A model generated the notes under the pieces. The model saw nothing but the letters and a program-made list of their open reading frames with translations, made no database searches and was not told the origin of the DNA. DNA of 64,000 nucleotides, taken from contig CAIIXF020000004.1 in assembly GCA_903813345.2 (NCBI GenBank), positions 3,741,525 through 3,805,524 of the forward strand, read 5' to 3'. Source of the stretch: Owenia fusiformis. Its lineage: Eukaryota; Annelida; Polychaeta; Sabellida; Oweniidae. Shown here one piece after another: positions 1-11,170 of this stretch (its first letter is position 1; each line of letters starts with the position of its first letter). The position numbers and the translations under genes were made by a program.

Positions 1-736
1 CGGATAGATGGATATTCTTTCAAATGCCTTGCGAAAAACCTATCAGTTTGGTTAACATGGGAATGTCGATTTTCTCAAAACTTCATCAGATTTGTCATCA
101 ATATCCGACGGACCTATTGTTATTGTTGAAAAAAATCGAGAAAAATTGAAAGTATATGAAATGATGTCAATTTATATTTCGAGCCCTAAACAGTCTTTTC
201 TCCATAAAGACTATGCAACTAACAATTCAAACATAAATAGGCTTTAGCACGTAATCCAATGGGGGTGTTAGGAACGCCAAACTTATGGAGAGGAGTGTAC
301 TCCTAAGAACATGAGATAACCTTGCATTTATGTGTTCATTTTTCTTTGATGTGATACAACATGTACAACTAGACACTGTGTCAATAAAACCTTAAAAATT
401 AGCAAAATGACCTTTTAATTATTATGTAGAAAAGTACATATTTTAGATGATACCTCTGTATTTTTGATTGCTTGTGACTTGGCTAACAAATGTATGGCTC
501 CTTGTATTTTAATGTTTTTCTGATATGTTATTTTTTTTAAAATAGCATGGATGGAATTCCACAAGTTTACTGCACATAAACTAAATTATTTGAAAAATGC
601 AAAAGGTTAATATCTAAAATATAAATGTACTTTTCTGATAATATTATACTTTGGTCCTTCTATTGCTTATTTTTAGGTTCAATTGACGCATAATGCATCT
701 GCCTCGATTTGGTTTTCTGGTGTTGTTAAATAATTA
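1..736. other. Intergenic sequence, nothing recognised
   Basis: AT-rich sequence with no long ORF, RNA gene or clear repeat structure that I can see. It ends at the TA dinucleotide that borders the first mariner-like element. Confidence 0.6.
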
Positions 737-1115
737 CAGGGTGGGCCAATAAAAATTGGAACATTTTTCTTTTCATTCAGTTGTCTTTATTTTTGCAGTT
801 CAATCCCATGAAAATTCAGATTATGGTTAAATGATTATTTGTGAAAATGTTCAAGATAAAAATATGAATGTATGATTATTTTTGGCTTGATCTGTATTCT
901 GCATGTGTCATGAAAAATTTCCAAATTTTCTCTGCTTAAGACATCACTGATGAAAATACAGTATCTTTCATACCATACAATATGCACCCTTCAGATGGTC
1001 TCAACATAATTTCCATCAATTAAAACATATGTTGTTATCTCTAGGGGAAGCAAGACATGTTTCCCTTGGATAATATAGCTTAACTGACCTCAGCTTTTTT
1101 TAAATTGGCACAATA

Positions 1116-2178
1116 CAGGGTGTCCAATAAATAAGGTGAAAGATATTGTAACTTTCTTAATATTGCACCAATTTTGATGAAAATATCGGAGTTTGTAGCC
1201 CAAACCTTTTTACCTTTATTCTGTGAATTTAAAGTGTCTTCTATTTGATTGGCCAGAGTTGTGGTTGCTATAGCAACTGAAACAACAAAAAGGCGGGGCA
1301 AGTTTGTTTACGTCACAACTTTCCAAAACATATTTATTCTTTCTGATAGCTTTATTCATACTCCCAGGTCTATTACTACCACAAATGCAATATAAAAACA
1401 GTCCTAAAGTCCCATTGTTATGGAAATAAGCTATTCAACATAATGTCCATCTCTAGCTACACACTTCTTATGCCTTTTCACCCAGTCTCTAAACACACTT
1501 TCAAACCCATTCTTGCCCATTTCCTGAAGTCTTGCTCAGACATGTGATCTGAGTTCACAGTCACACACAGCTATGCTCACTTGTGAAACTATTAGGGCAC
1601 TGGGGATACCCCTACTTGCACACCCTCCATATTCCCCAGACCTTGCATACAATGACTTTTACTATATTTATATGCAGAACTCAAGCGTGATTTGAGAGGA
1701 AATAAATTTGGAAGCACTGATGAACTCAGATCCTTTACTCAAGATATTTTCGGACCATCCAAGGGAATTGATAGTGGCACAATATTACCTTTATTGTCCA
1801 TTTTCCTATGAGATGTATAGGCATAAGAAGTGTATAGCTAGAGATGGACATTATGTTGAATAGCTTATTTTCATAGCAATTGGACTTTCGGACTGTTTTT
1901 ATATTGTATTTATGGTAGTAATAGACCTGGAAGTATGAATAAAGCCATCAGAAAGAAGAAATATGTTTTGGAAAGTTGTGACGTAAACAAACTTGCCCCA
2001 CCTTTTTGTTGTTTCGGTTGCTATAGCAACAACAACTCTGGCCAATCAAATAGAAGACGCTTTAAATTCACAGGATAAAGGTAAAAAGGTTTGGGCTACA
2101 AACTCTGAAAATTTCATCAAGGTTGGTGCAATATTAAGAAAGTTACAATATCTTTCACCTTATTTATTGGACACCCTG
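1116..2178. mobile_element. Nested mariner-like element with about 360-bp inverted arms
   Basis: The termini CAGGGTGTCCAATAAATAAG and the complement are flanked by TA on both sides (1114-1115, 2179-2180). Inverted similarity runs inward for about 360 bp on each side (1116-1475 against 1818-2178), far longer than the roughly 30-bp repeats of ordinary mariners. The arms include the transposase C-terminal codons: on the minus strand at 1438-1490 (ending CVARDGHYVE then stop) and on the plus strand at 1819-1863 (CIARDGHYVE then stop). The left arm is therefore an inverted copy of the 3' end of a mariner, a snap-back derivative. It is inserted into the left arm of the 737-2890 element and so is younger than it. 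Confidence 0.85.
1593..1863 (+). pseudogene. Mariner transposase C-terminal remnant
   Basis: Translation around 1618-1660 gives AHPPYSPDLAYNDFY, the mariner block that carries the third acidic residue of the D,D34D catalytic triad (the D of PDL). A frame change near 1680 leads to LKRDLRGNKFGSTDE and later CIARDGHYVE before a stop, the usual mariner C-terminus. The first two catalytic aspartates and the helix-turn-helix domain are missing, so this is a dead fragment of roughly the last quarter of the protein. It shows that the 1116-2178 element derives from a true mariner. Confidence 0.8.
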
Positions 2179-2892
2179 TATGTCTCAAAACCTGTGATTT
2201 AAGCCATGTATGACTGTCAAATACAGCTAAGACTGATTGTTCAGGTGGGCGAAGGGCATGTTCAGGAACCCCTTGCCTCGAGTAAAAAAATTGGAACATT
2301 TTTCCATCAATTGTAACTTTTTTGTTGGTCTTGTATTATCTTCAATACTTTAGGAAATTCAAAAACAATTCATTGTCAACAGCTTGTACAAATATGAATA
2401 TACAAGCTCAACATTTAATTACTGAACATGTCCTCCACCCACCTGAACAATCAGTCTGAGCTGTATTTGACAGTCACGCATGGCTTAAATGATATGTTTG
2501 AGACATCTTGTGCCAGTTTTGATAAAAGCTGAGGTCAGTTAAGCTATATTATCCAAGGAAGACATGTCTAGCATCTTCTAGAGATAGCTACATATGTTTT
2601 AATTGCAATTGTGTTGAGACCATTTGAAGGGCATATATTGTATGATATCAGATACTGTATTTTGAGCAATGATGTCTCAAGCAGAGAAATACTTGGAAAT
2701 TTTTCATGACGCACACAGTATACAGATCATGACCATGACAAGCCAAAAGTAATCATACACACATAATTGTATCTTTAACATTTTCACAAATAATCATTTT
2801 ACCATTATATGATTTTTTGTGAACTGAACTGCAATAGTAAAGAAAATTGAATAAAAAGAAAAATGTTCCAATTTTTTTTGGCCCACCCTGTA

Positions 2893-3845
2893 AATATACA
2901 GGATGATACAGAAACATTGACCCCATAAACATCATATCTACACAGATGCCTCAACTTTTATGTATCATTGCATATACAGGGTGATCCAGAAACATTGACC
3001 CTCATAAACATCACATCTACACAGATGCCTCAGCTTTTATGTATCATTGCATATACAGGGTGGTACAGAAACATTAACACTCATAAACATCACATCTACA
3101 CAGATGCCTCAGCTTTTATGTATCATTGCATATACAGGGTGATACGGATACACTGACCCTCATAAACATCACATCTACACAGATGCCTCAGCTTTTATGT
3201 ATCATTGCATATACAGGGTGGTACAGAAACATTAACACTCATAAACATCACATCAACACAGATGCCTCAGCTTTTATGTATCATTGCATATACAGGGCGA
3301 TACAGAAACATTGACCCTCATAAACATCACATCAACACAGATGCCTCAGCTTTTATGTATCATTGCATATACAGGGTGATACAGAAACATTGACCCTCAT
3401 AAACATCACATCTACACAGATGCCTCGGCTTTTATGTATCATTGCATATACAGGGTGGTACAGAAATATTAACACTCATAAACATCACATCAACACAGAT
3501 GCCTCAGCTTTTATGTATCATTGCATATACAGGGTGATACGGATACACTGACCCTCATAAACATCACATCTACACAGATGCCCCAGCTTTTATGTATCAT
3601 TGCATATACAGGGCGATACAGAAACATTGACCCTCATAAACATCACATCAACACAGATGCCTCAGCTTTTATGTATCATTGCATATACAGGGTGATACAG
3701 AAACATTGACCCTCATAAACATCACATCTACACAGATGCCTCAGCGTTTATGTATCATTGCATATACAGGGTGGTACAGAAACATTGACCCTCATAAACA
3801 TCATATCTACTAAGATGCCTCAGCTTTTATGTATCATTGCATAGT
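2893..3845. repeat. 79-bp tandem satellite, 12 copies
   Basis: Twelve units begin with variants of TACAGGGTGATACAGAAAC and include a shared block with CATAAACATCACATC and CAGCTTTTATGTATCATTG. Units start near 2896, 2974, 3053, 3132, 3211, 3290, 3369, 3448, 3527, 3606, 3685 and 3764. Variant types recur in order: units 6 to 8 resemble units 10 to 12, which suggests a four-unit (316-bp) step. The array begins directly after the right end of the 737-2890 element, and its unit start looks like a mariner terminal repeat. Short ORFs inside it only reflect repeated sequence. Confidence 0.9.
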
Positions 3846-4429
3846 CTATAAGTTATTCAATGATTCGAGTGAAGTACAGAAAATATTCTGCCCGAGAAGG
3901 TCTGTATTTTACGCTCGCACCGAGTGAGAAGTGTGTTAATCCACTGTGACATCTACCCTTGGGTAAAATAATATGCCTCAAAGTCCATAGCGTAACATGA
4001 GCGTAGCCAGGCATAGGGCAGACGAGGAGAATGATATTTGATTTGCCTCATTTACAATTCTAGACCCTGACTACGCCCTTGCCATTGGCTTTGGCCATAT
4101 TGTCAAAATCATACAAATTACAACGGTTCACCATATCCAATATTGATATCTTCTGATCTACGTTTGACCTTGAAACGTTTACATCAGAGTATCAGTTATA
4201 GGCAATACTATTGATGATTTTTGTGGAGAATATTACCATTTTTCATTTGGAGGCCTTTTTATAGGCTCCCAACAGAGTTGAAATGTGCAATTTGTAATTA
4301 TCAACAGATTCATCACTTGGTTGCTTCAATGCTCGGGGATTATGTGTTTGTGAGTTTGGGAACTCATTTTGGGAGCCCTTGATATGGAGCTTTTCATTTA
4401 ACACTACAATATTTCAAACTCAATGTACA
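3846..4429. other. Intergenic gap, no gene seen
   Basis: Ordinary AT-rich sequence. Around 4008 there is a fragment of the dispersed GCGTAGCCAGG family seen elsewhere in the window. Nothing else is recognised. Confidence 0.5.
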
Positions 4430-5395
4430 CGATGATTCCATTTCACCTGTATGTTTTATGATGTTTCTCAAGACGTGAAATATGCATGTATGTTCCTTGC
4501 GAAATATTCGTATGTATTTAATAATGTATTTTTAATTCAGCACCTCTTACAAATGATTTAGAACAGAAAAAGCAAAAACATTTGTATCCCTTTTCTCCAG
4601 TGTGTCTTTTAAGATGCACCTTAAGATTTCCTTTTCTGCAAATGTTTTTAAACAAATTATATAATTGTATCCCTTTTCTCCAGTGTGTCTTTTAAGATGC
4701 ACCTTAAGATTTCCTTTTCTGCAAATGTTTTTAAACAAATTATATATTTGTATTACTTTTCTCCAGTGTGTCTTTTAAGATGTACTTTAAGATTTCCTTT
4801 TTCTGCAAATGCTTTTAAACAAATTATATATTTGTATTCCTTTTCTCCAGTGTGTCTTTTAAGATGTACGTTAAGATTTCTTATTCTGCAAATGTTTTAA
4901 ACGAACATCACATTTGTATTACTTTTCTCCAGTGTGTCTTTTAAGATGTACTTTAAGATTTCCTTTTTCTGCAAATGCTTTTAAACAAATATTACATTTG
5001 TATTACTTTTCTCGAGTGTGTCTTTTAAGATGTACTTTAAGATTTCCTTTTTCTGCAAATGCTTTTAAACAAATATTACATTTGTATTCCTTTTCTCCAG
5101 TGTGTCTTTTAAAATGCTTTTTGAGGTCTGCTTTTTGTGCAAATGCTTTAAAACAAATATCACATTTGTAGTTTTTTTTCCGCAATGCAGAATGTATTTC
5201 ATAGTGTCTTTCAAAATTTGATTTCAATAAAAATGATTTAGAACAAATATCACATTTGTATTTCTTTTCTCCAGTATGTGTTTCGTGATGTCTTGTCAAG
5301 GTTCCCTTCAGTGAAAATGTTTTAGAACAAATATCACATTTGTCGCGTTCTGCTCCAGTATGGATCTTATGATGTTGGTAAAAATCTTAGTAACA
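4430..5395 (-). pseudogene. Decayed partial duplicate of the C2H2 zinc-finger array
   Basis: Reading 5395 to 4430, the first part (5385-5003) is open and encodes four fingers with normal C-x2-C and H-x3-H spacing, starting with DKCDICSKTFSLKGTL. The second and third fingers are joined by the odd linker HSALRKKNY, matching HSASRIKEY between fingers 10 and 11 of the main array. The order matches fingers 9, 10 and 13-14 of the 6726-8048 array. After 5003 the last finger is amplified in about five 84-bp units with repeated frame-breaking losses, so reading frames collapse. The 3' end (4430-4560) matches the 3' end of the main array. This is a duplicated and decaying paralogue. Confidence 0.8.
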
Positions 5396-5718
5396 AACGA
5401 AATTCCATAAAGTTTCTGTAGTTTTCAAAGCCAATGTTTGCTTAAAGAAACTGTTAATTCGTTGCTTAAAGAAACTGTTAATTTGTTTATTTGTTTGTTT
5501 GTTGTTTATATAAGATATTGTTTCACCGGTTCATTGTTCGGGCAAAAACATTTCAATTAGTGGTTCATTAAAAGAAAACAAACAACCATTTTAATAAGGT
5601 TGTTAATGTCAATTGACTTATTTTGTTCAATCACAATGCATGAAAAGAAAAAACTATAACATTGACTTTAATTAGTTTATTTTCAAAGCTTTGAAAATGA
5701 AGCTACCTATTAACAGTA
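5396..5718. other. Spacer between zinc-finger copy and satellite
   Basis: AT-rich sequence with a short TTTGTTTGTTTG run near 5490. No gene is seen. Confidence 0.5.
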
Positions 5719-6740
5719 CGATATACATATTTCAAAGTCAATGCATTACAGTACAATACATATTTCATAATTGTATTACAGTGCAATACTTATTTCAAAG
5801 TCAATGCATTACAGTACAATACATATTTCATAATTGCATTACAGTACAATACATATTTCAAAGTCAATATATTACAGTACAATACATATTTCAAAGTCAA
5901 TGCATTACAGTACAATACATATTTCATAATTGTATTACAGTGCAATACTTATTTCAAAGTCAATGCATTACAGTACAATACATATTTCATAATTGTATTA
6001 CAGTGCAATACTTATTTTAAAGTCAATGCATTACAGTACAATACAATTTCATAATTGCATTACAGTACAATACATATTTTATAGTAATTGTATTACAGTA
6101 CAATACATATTTCATAATTGTATTACAGTACAATGCATGTTTTATAGTAATTGTATTACAGTACAATACATATTTCATAATTGTATTACAGTACAATACA
6201 TATTTCATAATTGCATTACATCACAATACATATTTTATGGTAATTGTATTACAGTACAATACATATTTCATAATTGTATCACAGTACAATACATATTTTA
6301 TAGTAATTGTATTACAGTACAATACATATTTCATAATTGCATTACAGTACAATACATATTTCAAAGTCAATGCATTACAGTACAATACATATTTCAAAGT
6401 CAATGTATTACAGTACAATACATATTTCAAAGTCAGTGTATTACAGTAAAATACATATTTTATAATTGCATTACAGTACAATACATATTTCAAAGTAATT
6501 GTATTGCAGTACAATACATATTTCAAAGTAATTGTATTGCAGTACAATACATGTTTCATAGTAATTGTATTACAGCACAATTCATATTTCATAGTAATTG
6601 TATTACAGCACAATACATATTATATGTAATTGTATTACAGTACAATACATATTTCATAGTAATTGTATTGCAGTACAATACATATTTCATTGTTATTGTA
6701 TTACAGTACAATACATCTTTCAAAGTCAATATATTACAGG
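5719..6740. repeat. 30/33-bp tandem satellite
   Basis: More than 30 units share GTATTACAGTACAATACATA followed by TTTCATAATT (30 bp) or TTTCAAAGTCAAT with one or two extra bases (33 bp). Both unit lengths are multiples of three and lack stops in several frames, so long ORFs appear on both strands with repeats such as ITVQYIFHNC and ITIKYVLYCNT. I regard these as non-coding. The array ends exactly at the 3' end of the zinc-finger ORF, and the last few codons of that ORF (PVIY) lie in satellite sequence. Confidence 0.9.
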
Positions 6741-8048
6741 TTGAGATGATGAGTCATTTTCACCTGTATGTTTCTTATAATGTTTTTCGAAATATGAAAT
6801 ATGAATGTATGTTTTTAAACAAATGTCACATTTGATTTTCGTTCTGGTATGTATTTTATAATGTTGTTTTAATTCAGCATTATTTACAAATGCTTTAGAA
6901 CAAGAATCACATCTGTATTCCTTTTCTCCAATGTGTCTTTTAATATGCTGTTTGAGATCTCCATTTTGTGCAAATGTTTTAGGACAAATATCACATTTGT
7001 AGTTTTTTTCTCCTGTATGTATTTTCTGATGTATTTTGAGACTTGAACAATATGCAAATGATTTAGAACAATTGTCGCATTTATAGTCCTTTTCTCTGGT
7101 GTGGATATTATAATGTGCTTTTAGAGAGCAACTGGATAGAAATGATTTGTGACAAATATCACACATGTATTCCTTTATACGCGAAGCACTATGTATTTCA
7201 GAATGTCGTTTGAGATTAGATTTCAATAAAAATGATTTGGAACATACATCACATTTGTTTTTCTTTTCTCCGGTATGGGTTTGGTAATGTCTTGTCAGAG
7301 TCCCTTTGGCCGAAAATGTTTTAGAACAAATATCACATTTGTATCGATCTGCTCCAGTATGGATCTTATGATGGTGTTGAAGATTTGATTTCTGTGTAAA
7401 TATTTTGAAACATATATCGCATTTGTATTCATTTTCTCCAGTATGTATATTGTAATGCCGTTTAAGATCACCGTTGCGGGCAAAAGCTTTGAAACATACA
7501 TCACATTCATACTTTTTTTCTCCTGTATGCGTTGTATAATGTGCTTTGAGGTTGGAAGTATTTTCAAATGCCTTTGAACAAACATCACATTTGTGGGGGT
7601 TTTCTCCAGCGTGTCTTTTCAGATGCAACTTCAATAATGAATTGCTTCCAAACGTTTTGGAACATATATCACATTTGTAATGTTTTTCTTCAATGTGTAT
7701 TTCAAGATGACGTTGTAGACCTGCTTTCTCTGAAAACATCTTCGAACATACATCACATTTATAATTCTTTTCTCCAGTATGACTTTTCTGATGCCGTTTA
7801 AGTCTACTACTCAAGGCGTATGTTTTAGAACAAACATCACATTTATAGTCTTTTTCCTCGGTATGTACCTTGTTATGTATTTTGAGGTAATCCATTCTAA
7901 CAAATGTTTTAGAGCAAACATCACATTTATAGTCCCTTTCTCCAGTATGTAATTTGTAATGCTGTTTGAGACTTTGACGAGATGAAAATGTTTTAAAACA
8001 AACATCACATTTGAAGTCTTTGACTCCAGTGTGTGTTTTGCAATCCAT
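6726..8048 (-). CDS. C2H2 zinc-finger protein, 15 fingers (440 residues)
   Basis: The ORF encodes 15 tandem C2H2 fingers of the C-x2-C-x12-H-x3-H type, mostly beginning YKCDVCSK or YKCDICSK and joined by TGEK-like linkers. Such arrays bind DNA in the nucleus. One linker, between fingers 10 and 11, is longer and unusual (HSASRIKEY). There is no KRAB, BTB, SCAN or ZAD domain and no regulatory N-terminus. The first methionine lies inside an upstream finger: the preceding codons encode CSKIFAVKGDLK and are cut off by an in-frame TAA. The 5' end is therefore probably decayed, and this may be a large fragment of a dead gene or one exon of a gene whose start is elsewhere. The C-terminus runs into satellite. 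The zinc-finger identity is certain; expression is not. Confidence 0.75.
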   Translation of the reverse strand: MDCKTHTGVKDFKCDVCFKTFSSRQSLKQHYKLHTGERDYKCDVCSKTFVRMDYLKIHNKVHTEEKDYKCDVCSKTYALSSRLKRHQKSHTGEKNYKCDVCSKMFSEKAGLQRHLEIHIEEKHYKCDICSKTFGSNSLLKLHLKRHAGENPHKCDVCSKAFENTSNLKAHYTTHTGEKKYECDVCFKAFARNGDLKRHYNIHTGENEYKCDICFKIFTQKSNLQHHHKIHTGADRYKCDICSKTFSAKGTLTRHYQTHTGEKKNKCDVCSKSFLLKSNLKRHSEIHSASRIKEYMCDICHKSFLSSCSLKAHYNIHTREKDYKCDNCSKSFAYCSSLKIHQKIHTGEKNYKCDICPKTFAQNGDLKQHIKRHIGEKEYRCDSCSKAFVNNAELKQHYKIHTRTKIKCDICLKTYIHISYFEKHYKKHTGENDSSSQPVIY

Positions 8049-8375
8049 CTTAAGATCACCCTTTACAGCAAAGATTTTAGAACATTAAAGTCCTTTACTC
8101 CGGTATATTATTATTATTATATGATGTTTTTTGAGATCACCCTTTTGAGCAAATGTTTTAAAGCAAACATCACATTTGAAGTCACTTATTTCGGTATGTA
8201 ATTTACAATGCTTTTCAAGAATACCTTTTTCAAGTTTTCGGCGAACGTTTTTGAACAAATATCACCTATTCCGGTATGTATTTTATGATGCGTTTTAAAA
8301 TTACCATTTGAACAAAAATTCTAGAACAAACATCAAATTTGTATTCCTTTTCTCCAGTATGTATAGTTTATAATG
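8049..8375 (-). pseudogene. Frame-broken 5' fingers of the zinc-finger array
   Basis: Upstream of the open array, finger-coding blocks continue on the minus strand, for example around 8150-8200 (KCDVCFKTFAQKGDLKK-like) and 8330-8370. They are separated by small deletions, frame changes and a TATTATTATTAT run near 8105. One deletion removes most of the first Cys-x2-Cys of the finger just before the open ORF. The original array was longer by at least three fingers. Confidence 0.7.
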
Positions 8376-9062
8376 TTTTCTCAATGGTGCTGGCTTTCAT
8401 ATGTGTTAATGTCTAAAAGTTGGTTTCCATATATGTCATTGCGTGAAAGTTGCTTTCCATATGCCCTATGTTGACGTAATGATGTTGTATTACACTGTTG
8501 TACCTCGCTCTATGTACCAAAGGATCTACCCTCCATTATTTGGCTACTTGATTGTTAATCTAAAGTTATTACTTCTTTATTAATTACCACTTTTAGTTGA
8601 GTTCCTCTCTTTACTATATCTAGAAGTGTTAAATTGCTGCCTTTTAACTCGTGTTATTCTTTCATAAAGTAGATATTTACAATGTACACACATGTTGCAT
8701 TTCTTGCTTGCTTTTATACATGTAGGTTCATTGTCCCTCAGTTTGATATCTTGAGTCTACATAATGCGTACAAAGTTTATTTTAAGATTTAAGCTACATT
8801 TATATTAGCGTAAAAGCTCCTGTACAATACTTTGTGTAAATATCCAATCATCATCATCACATAAGCCCAAAAATAAATAAGGCTTATGTACTGGGAGGTT
8901 TTGGATATGGGGTTTATCCGGAGGGAGATATGCATATCTACCTGAGGGACCGTATAATTCAAGTGTATGTGGCCTCTTATATATGAAGTTTGAGCCATGC
9001 ATTTTTCGAAAACAACATGTCAGAAAAACACCAAAGAACATTAGTCAAAACTTAGCAAAGAA
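8376..9062. other. Intergenic gap with one weak minus-strand ORF
   Basis: No gene is recognised. A minus-strand frame at 9041-8805 reads protein-like text (LYGPSGRYAYLPPDKPHIQN and further on CDDDDWIF), but it lacks a known motif, is only 78 residues long and overlaps another open frame. I leave it as unexplained. Confidence 0.35.
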
Positions 9063-9477
9063 AAGTGGACACATACATGTACGTGCAATTTGTTAACTTA
9101 TGTACATTTACTCATAGTGCCCCTATTTAAGGGAGGGGATAAGAACCCCATAGAAAGAGATAACTATAGGGATATTATCCTTATGACAATTCTGAGGAAA
9201 TTGCTCGATAACGTGTTGTTAATGCGTGGCAAAGACGCCCTGCTGAAACATATACCACAATTGCAGGGGGCCTCAGTAGAGAAGTGCTCATGGCTACACA
9301 GCTCTTTCCTGGTACAAGAGACAATCGCTCACAATATTGACAAAGGGAGGACTGTCCTGTGTTGTCTATTAGACATCCGTAAACCTTTCAATACTATATG
9401 GATCGATGGGTTCCTATACAAGTTATATCACTGTGGTATTCATGCCCGTAGCCACACACAAAAATGTTTTCATGCTT
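9063..9477 (+). pseudogene. LINE reverse transcriptase fragment, 5' part
   Basis: The frame at 9090-9479 reads VPLFKGGDKNPIERDNYR, then IILMTILRKLLDNVL, LLDIRKPFNTIW and GFLYKLYHCGI. These match, in order, the fingers and first palm motifs of a non-LTR retrotransposon reverse transcriptase, where the usual blocks are PxxKGGdk...NYRgItL and LDixKAFDtVW. The first catalytic aspartate (LLDIRK) is present. The frame stops after about 125 residues. The second palm motif is found 1.9 kb downstream at 11396, so the element has been split. Confidence 0.8.
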
Positions 9478-9719
9478 AACCAACTTCGCATTGTGACCAC
9501 AAGGGTGTTATTAACAAGACACCAGGGGTGGCCACGAAAACAAGAGAGGGACCCAAAAATTTCTTCGCTTGCACAGAAGAGATAAGGGCCCAAATTTTGA
9601 AAATGCCCAGTAATTCCCTAATGTTGTTAAAATGACTAGTTAGTTGATTTAGACGGAACAAAATTCGAGCCAAATTATCGTGGCCTGTAAAATAATAGCT
9701 TGTGAGTGATGTAGCCAGA
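9478..9719. other. Left part of the sequence separating the LINE fragments
   Basis: Unique-looking sequence after the LINE frame stops and before the satellite. No coding signal is seen. Confidence 0.4.
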
Positions 9720-11170
9720 GGGCATGCTCCCCCGGAAAATTTAGGAGTTTTGGGCTGATTTAGTGCGTTCTGAGCGATTCTTGGATCAAAATATTATATG
9801 ATTTACGTATTTCAAAAAAAATGAAATTTCAGGTTTATTTGGCGCATTCTTGGCAATTCTGGTGCATTCTGAGCGATTCTAGGATCAAAATATATGATTT
9901 ACGTATTTTAAAAATTCGAATTTTTAGGCTCATTTTACACGTTCTGAGCGATTCTAGGATCAAAATATATGATTTATTAAAAATCAGGGGCATGCTCCCC
10001 TGAAAAAGTTAAGATTTTTGGGCTGATTTAGTTCGTTCTGGGCAATTCGAGGATTAAAATACATGATTTATGTATTTAAATAAAAATTGAATATTTAGGC
10101 TTATATGGCACCTTCTGAGCGATTCTTGGATCAAAATATATGATTTACGTATTTCAAAAAATTGAATTTTTAGGCTTATTTGGCGCATTCGGGGCAATTC
10201 TGGTGCATTCTGAGCGATTCTAGGAGCAAAATATATGATTTACGTATTTTAAAAAATCGAAATTTTTGGCTTATTTGACACGTTCTGAGCGATTCTAGGA
10301 TCGAAATATATCATTTATTAAAAAATCAGGGGCATGCTTCCCTGAAAAAGTTAAGATTTTTGGGCTGATTTAGTGCGTTCTGGGCAATTCGAGGATTCAA
10401 ATACATAATTTACGTATTAAATAAAAATTGAATATTTAGGCTTATTTGGCACCTTCTGTGCGATTCTTGGATCAAAATATATGATTTACGTATTTCAAAA
10501 AAATGAATTTTTAGGCTTACTTGGCGCATTCTGGGCAATTCTGGTTCATTCTGAGCGATTCTAGGATCAAAATAATATGATTTACGTATTTTAAAAAATC
10601 GAAATTTTTGGCTTATTTGACACGTTCTGAGCGATTCTAGGATCAAAATATATGATTTATTAAAAAATCAGGGGCATGCTCCCCTGAAAAAGTTAAGATT
10701 TTTGGGCTGATTTAGTGCGTTCTGGGCACTTCGAGGATTAAAATACATGATTTATGAATTTAAATCAAAATTGAATATTTAGGCTTATTTGGCACCTTAC
10801 GAGAGATTCTTGGATCAAAATATATGATTTACGTATTTCAAAAAATATGAATTTTTAGGCTTTTTTGGCGCATTTTGGGCAATTCTGGTGCATTCTGAGC
10901 GATTCTAGGATCAAAATATATGATTTACGTATTTTAAAAAATCGAAATTTTAGGCTTGTTTGACACGTTCTGAGCAATTCTAGGATCAAAATATATGATT
11001 TATTAAAAAATCAGGGGCTTGCTCCCCTGAAAAAGTTAAAATTTTTGGGCTGATTTAGTTCGTTCTGAGCAATTCGAGGATCAAACTATATAATTTATGT
11101 ATTTAAATAAAAATTGAATATTTAGGCTTATTTGGCACCTTCTGAGCGATTAAAGGATCAAAATATATGA
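9720..11170. repeat. Satellite with about 341-bp higher-order units
   Basis: The block AGGGGCATGCTCCCCTGAAA recurs near 9726 (variant), 9986, 10328, 10669 and 11011, giving steps of 260, 342, 341 and 342 bp. Each large unit contains about four related sub-units of roughly 80 bp with CGTTCTGAGCGATTCTAGG, ATCAAAATATATGATTTACG and a GGCTTATTTGGC-like block. No coding potential is seen. Confidence 0.9.

Larger units (their letters stand above)
737..2890. mobile_element. Mariner-like fold-back element (outer), TA target duplication
   Basis: The ends are inverted copies: CAGGGTGGGCCAATAAAAAT at the left and its complement at the right, both flanked by TA (735-736, 2891-2892), as in the Tc1/mariner superfamily. 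The inverted arms are very long. Left-arm sequence at 737-1113 continues at 2181-2270, and the right arm is about 2420-2890, so each arm is roughly 460 bp around a short centre. A second element (1116-2178) sits in the left arm. The uninterrupted right arm shows what the site looked like before that insertion. I see no transposase in the outer element, so it is probably a non-autonomous fold-back derivative. Confidence 0.8.

Noticed and set aside
2893-3845. CRISPR-like regular repeats
   Set aside because: The whole 79-bp unit repeats; there are no unique spacers, and the genome is eukaryotic.
5993-6835. 280-codon plus-strand ORF across the 30/33-bp satellite
   Set aside because: Only a repeated ten- or eleven-residue text. 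The opposite strand is equally open, and its end overlaps the real zinc-finger coding strand.
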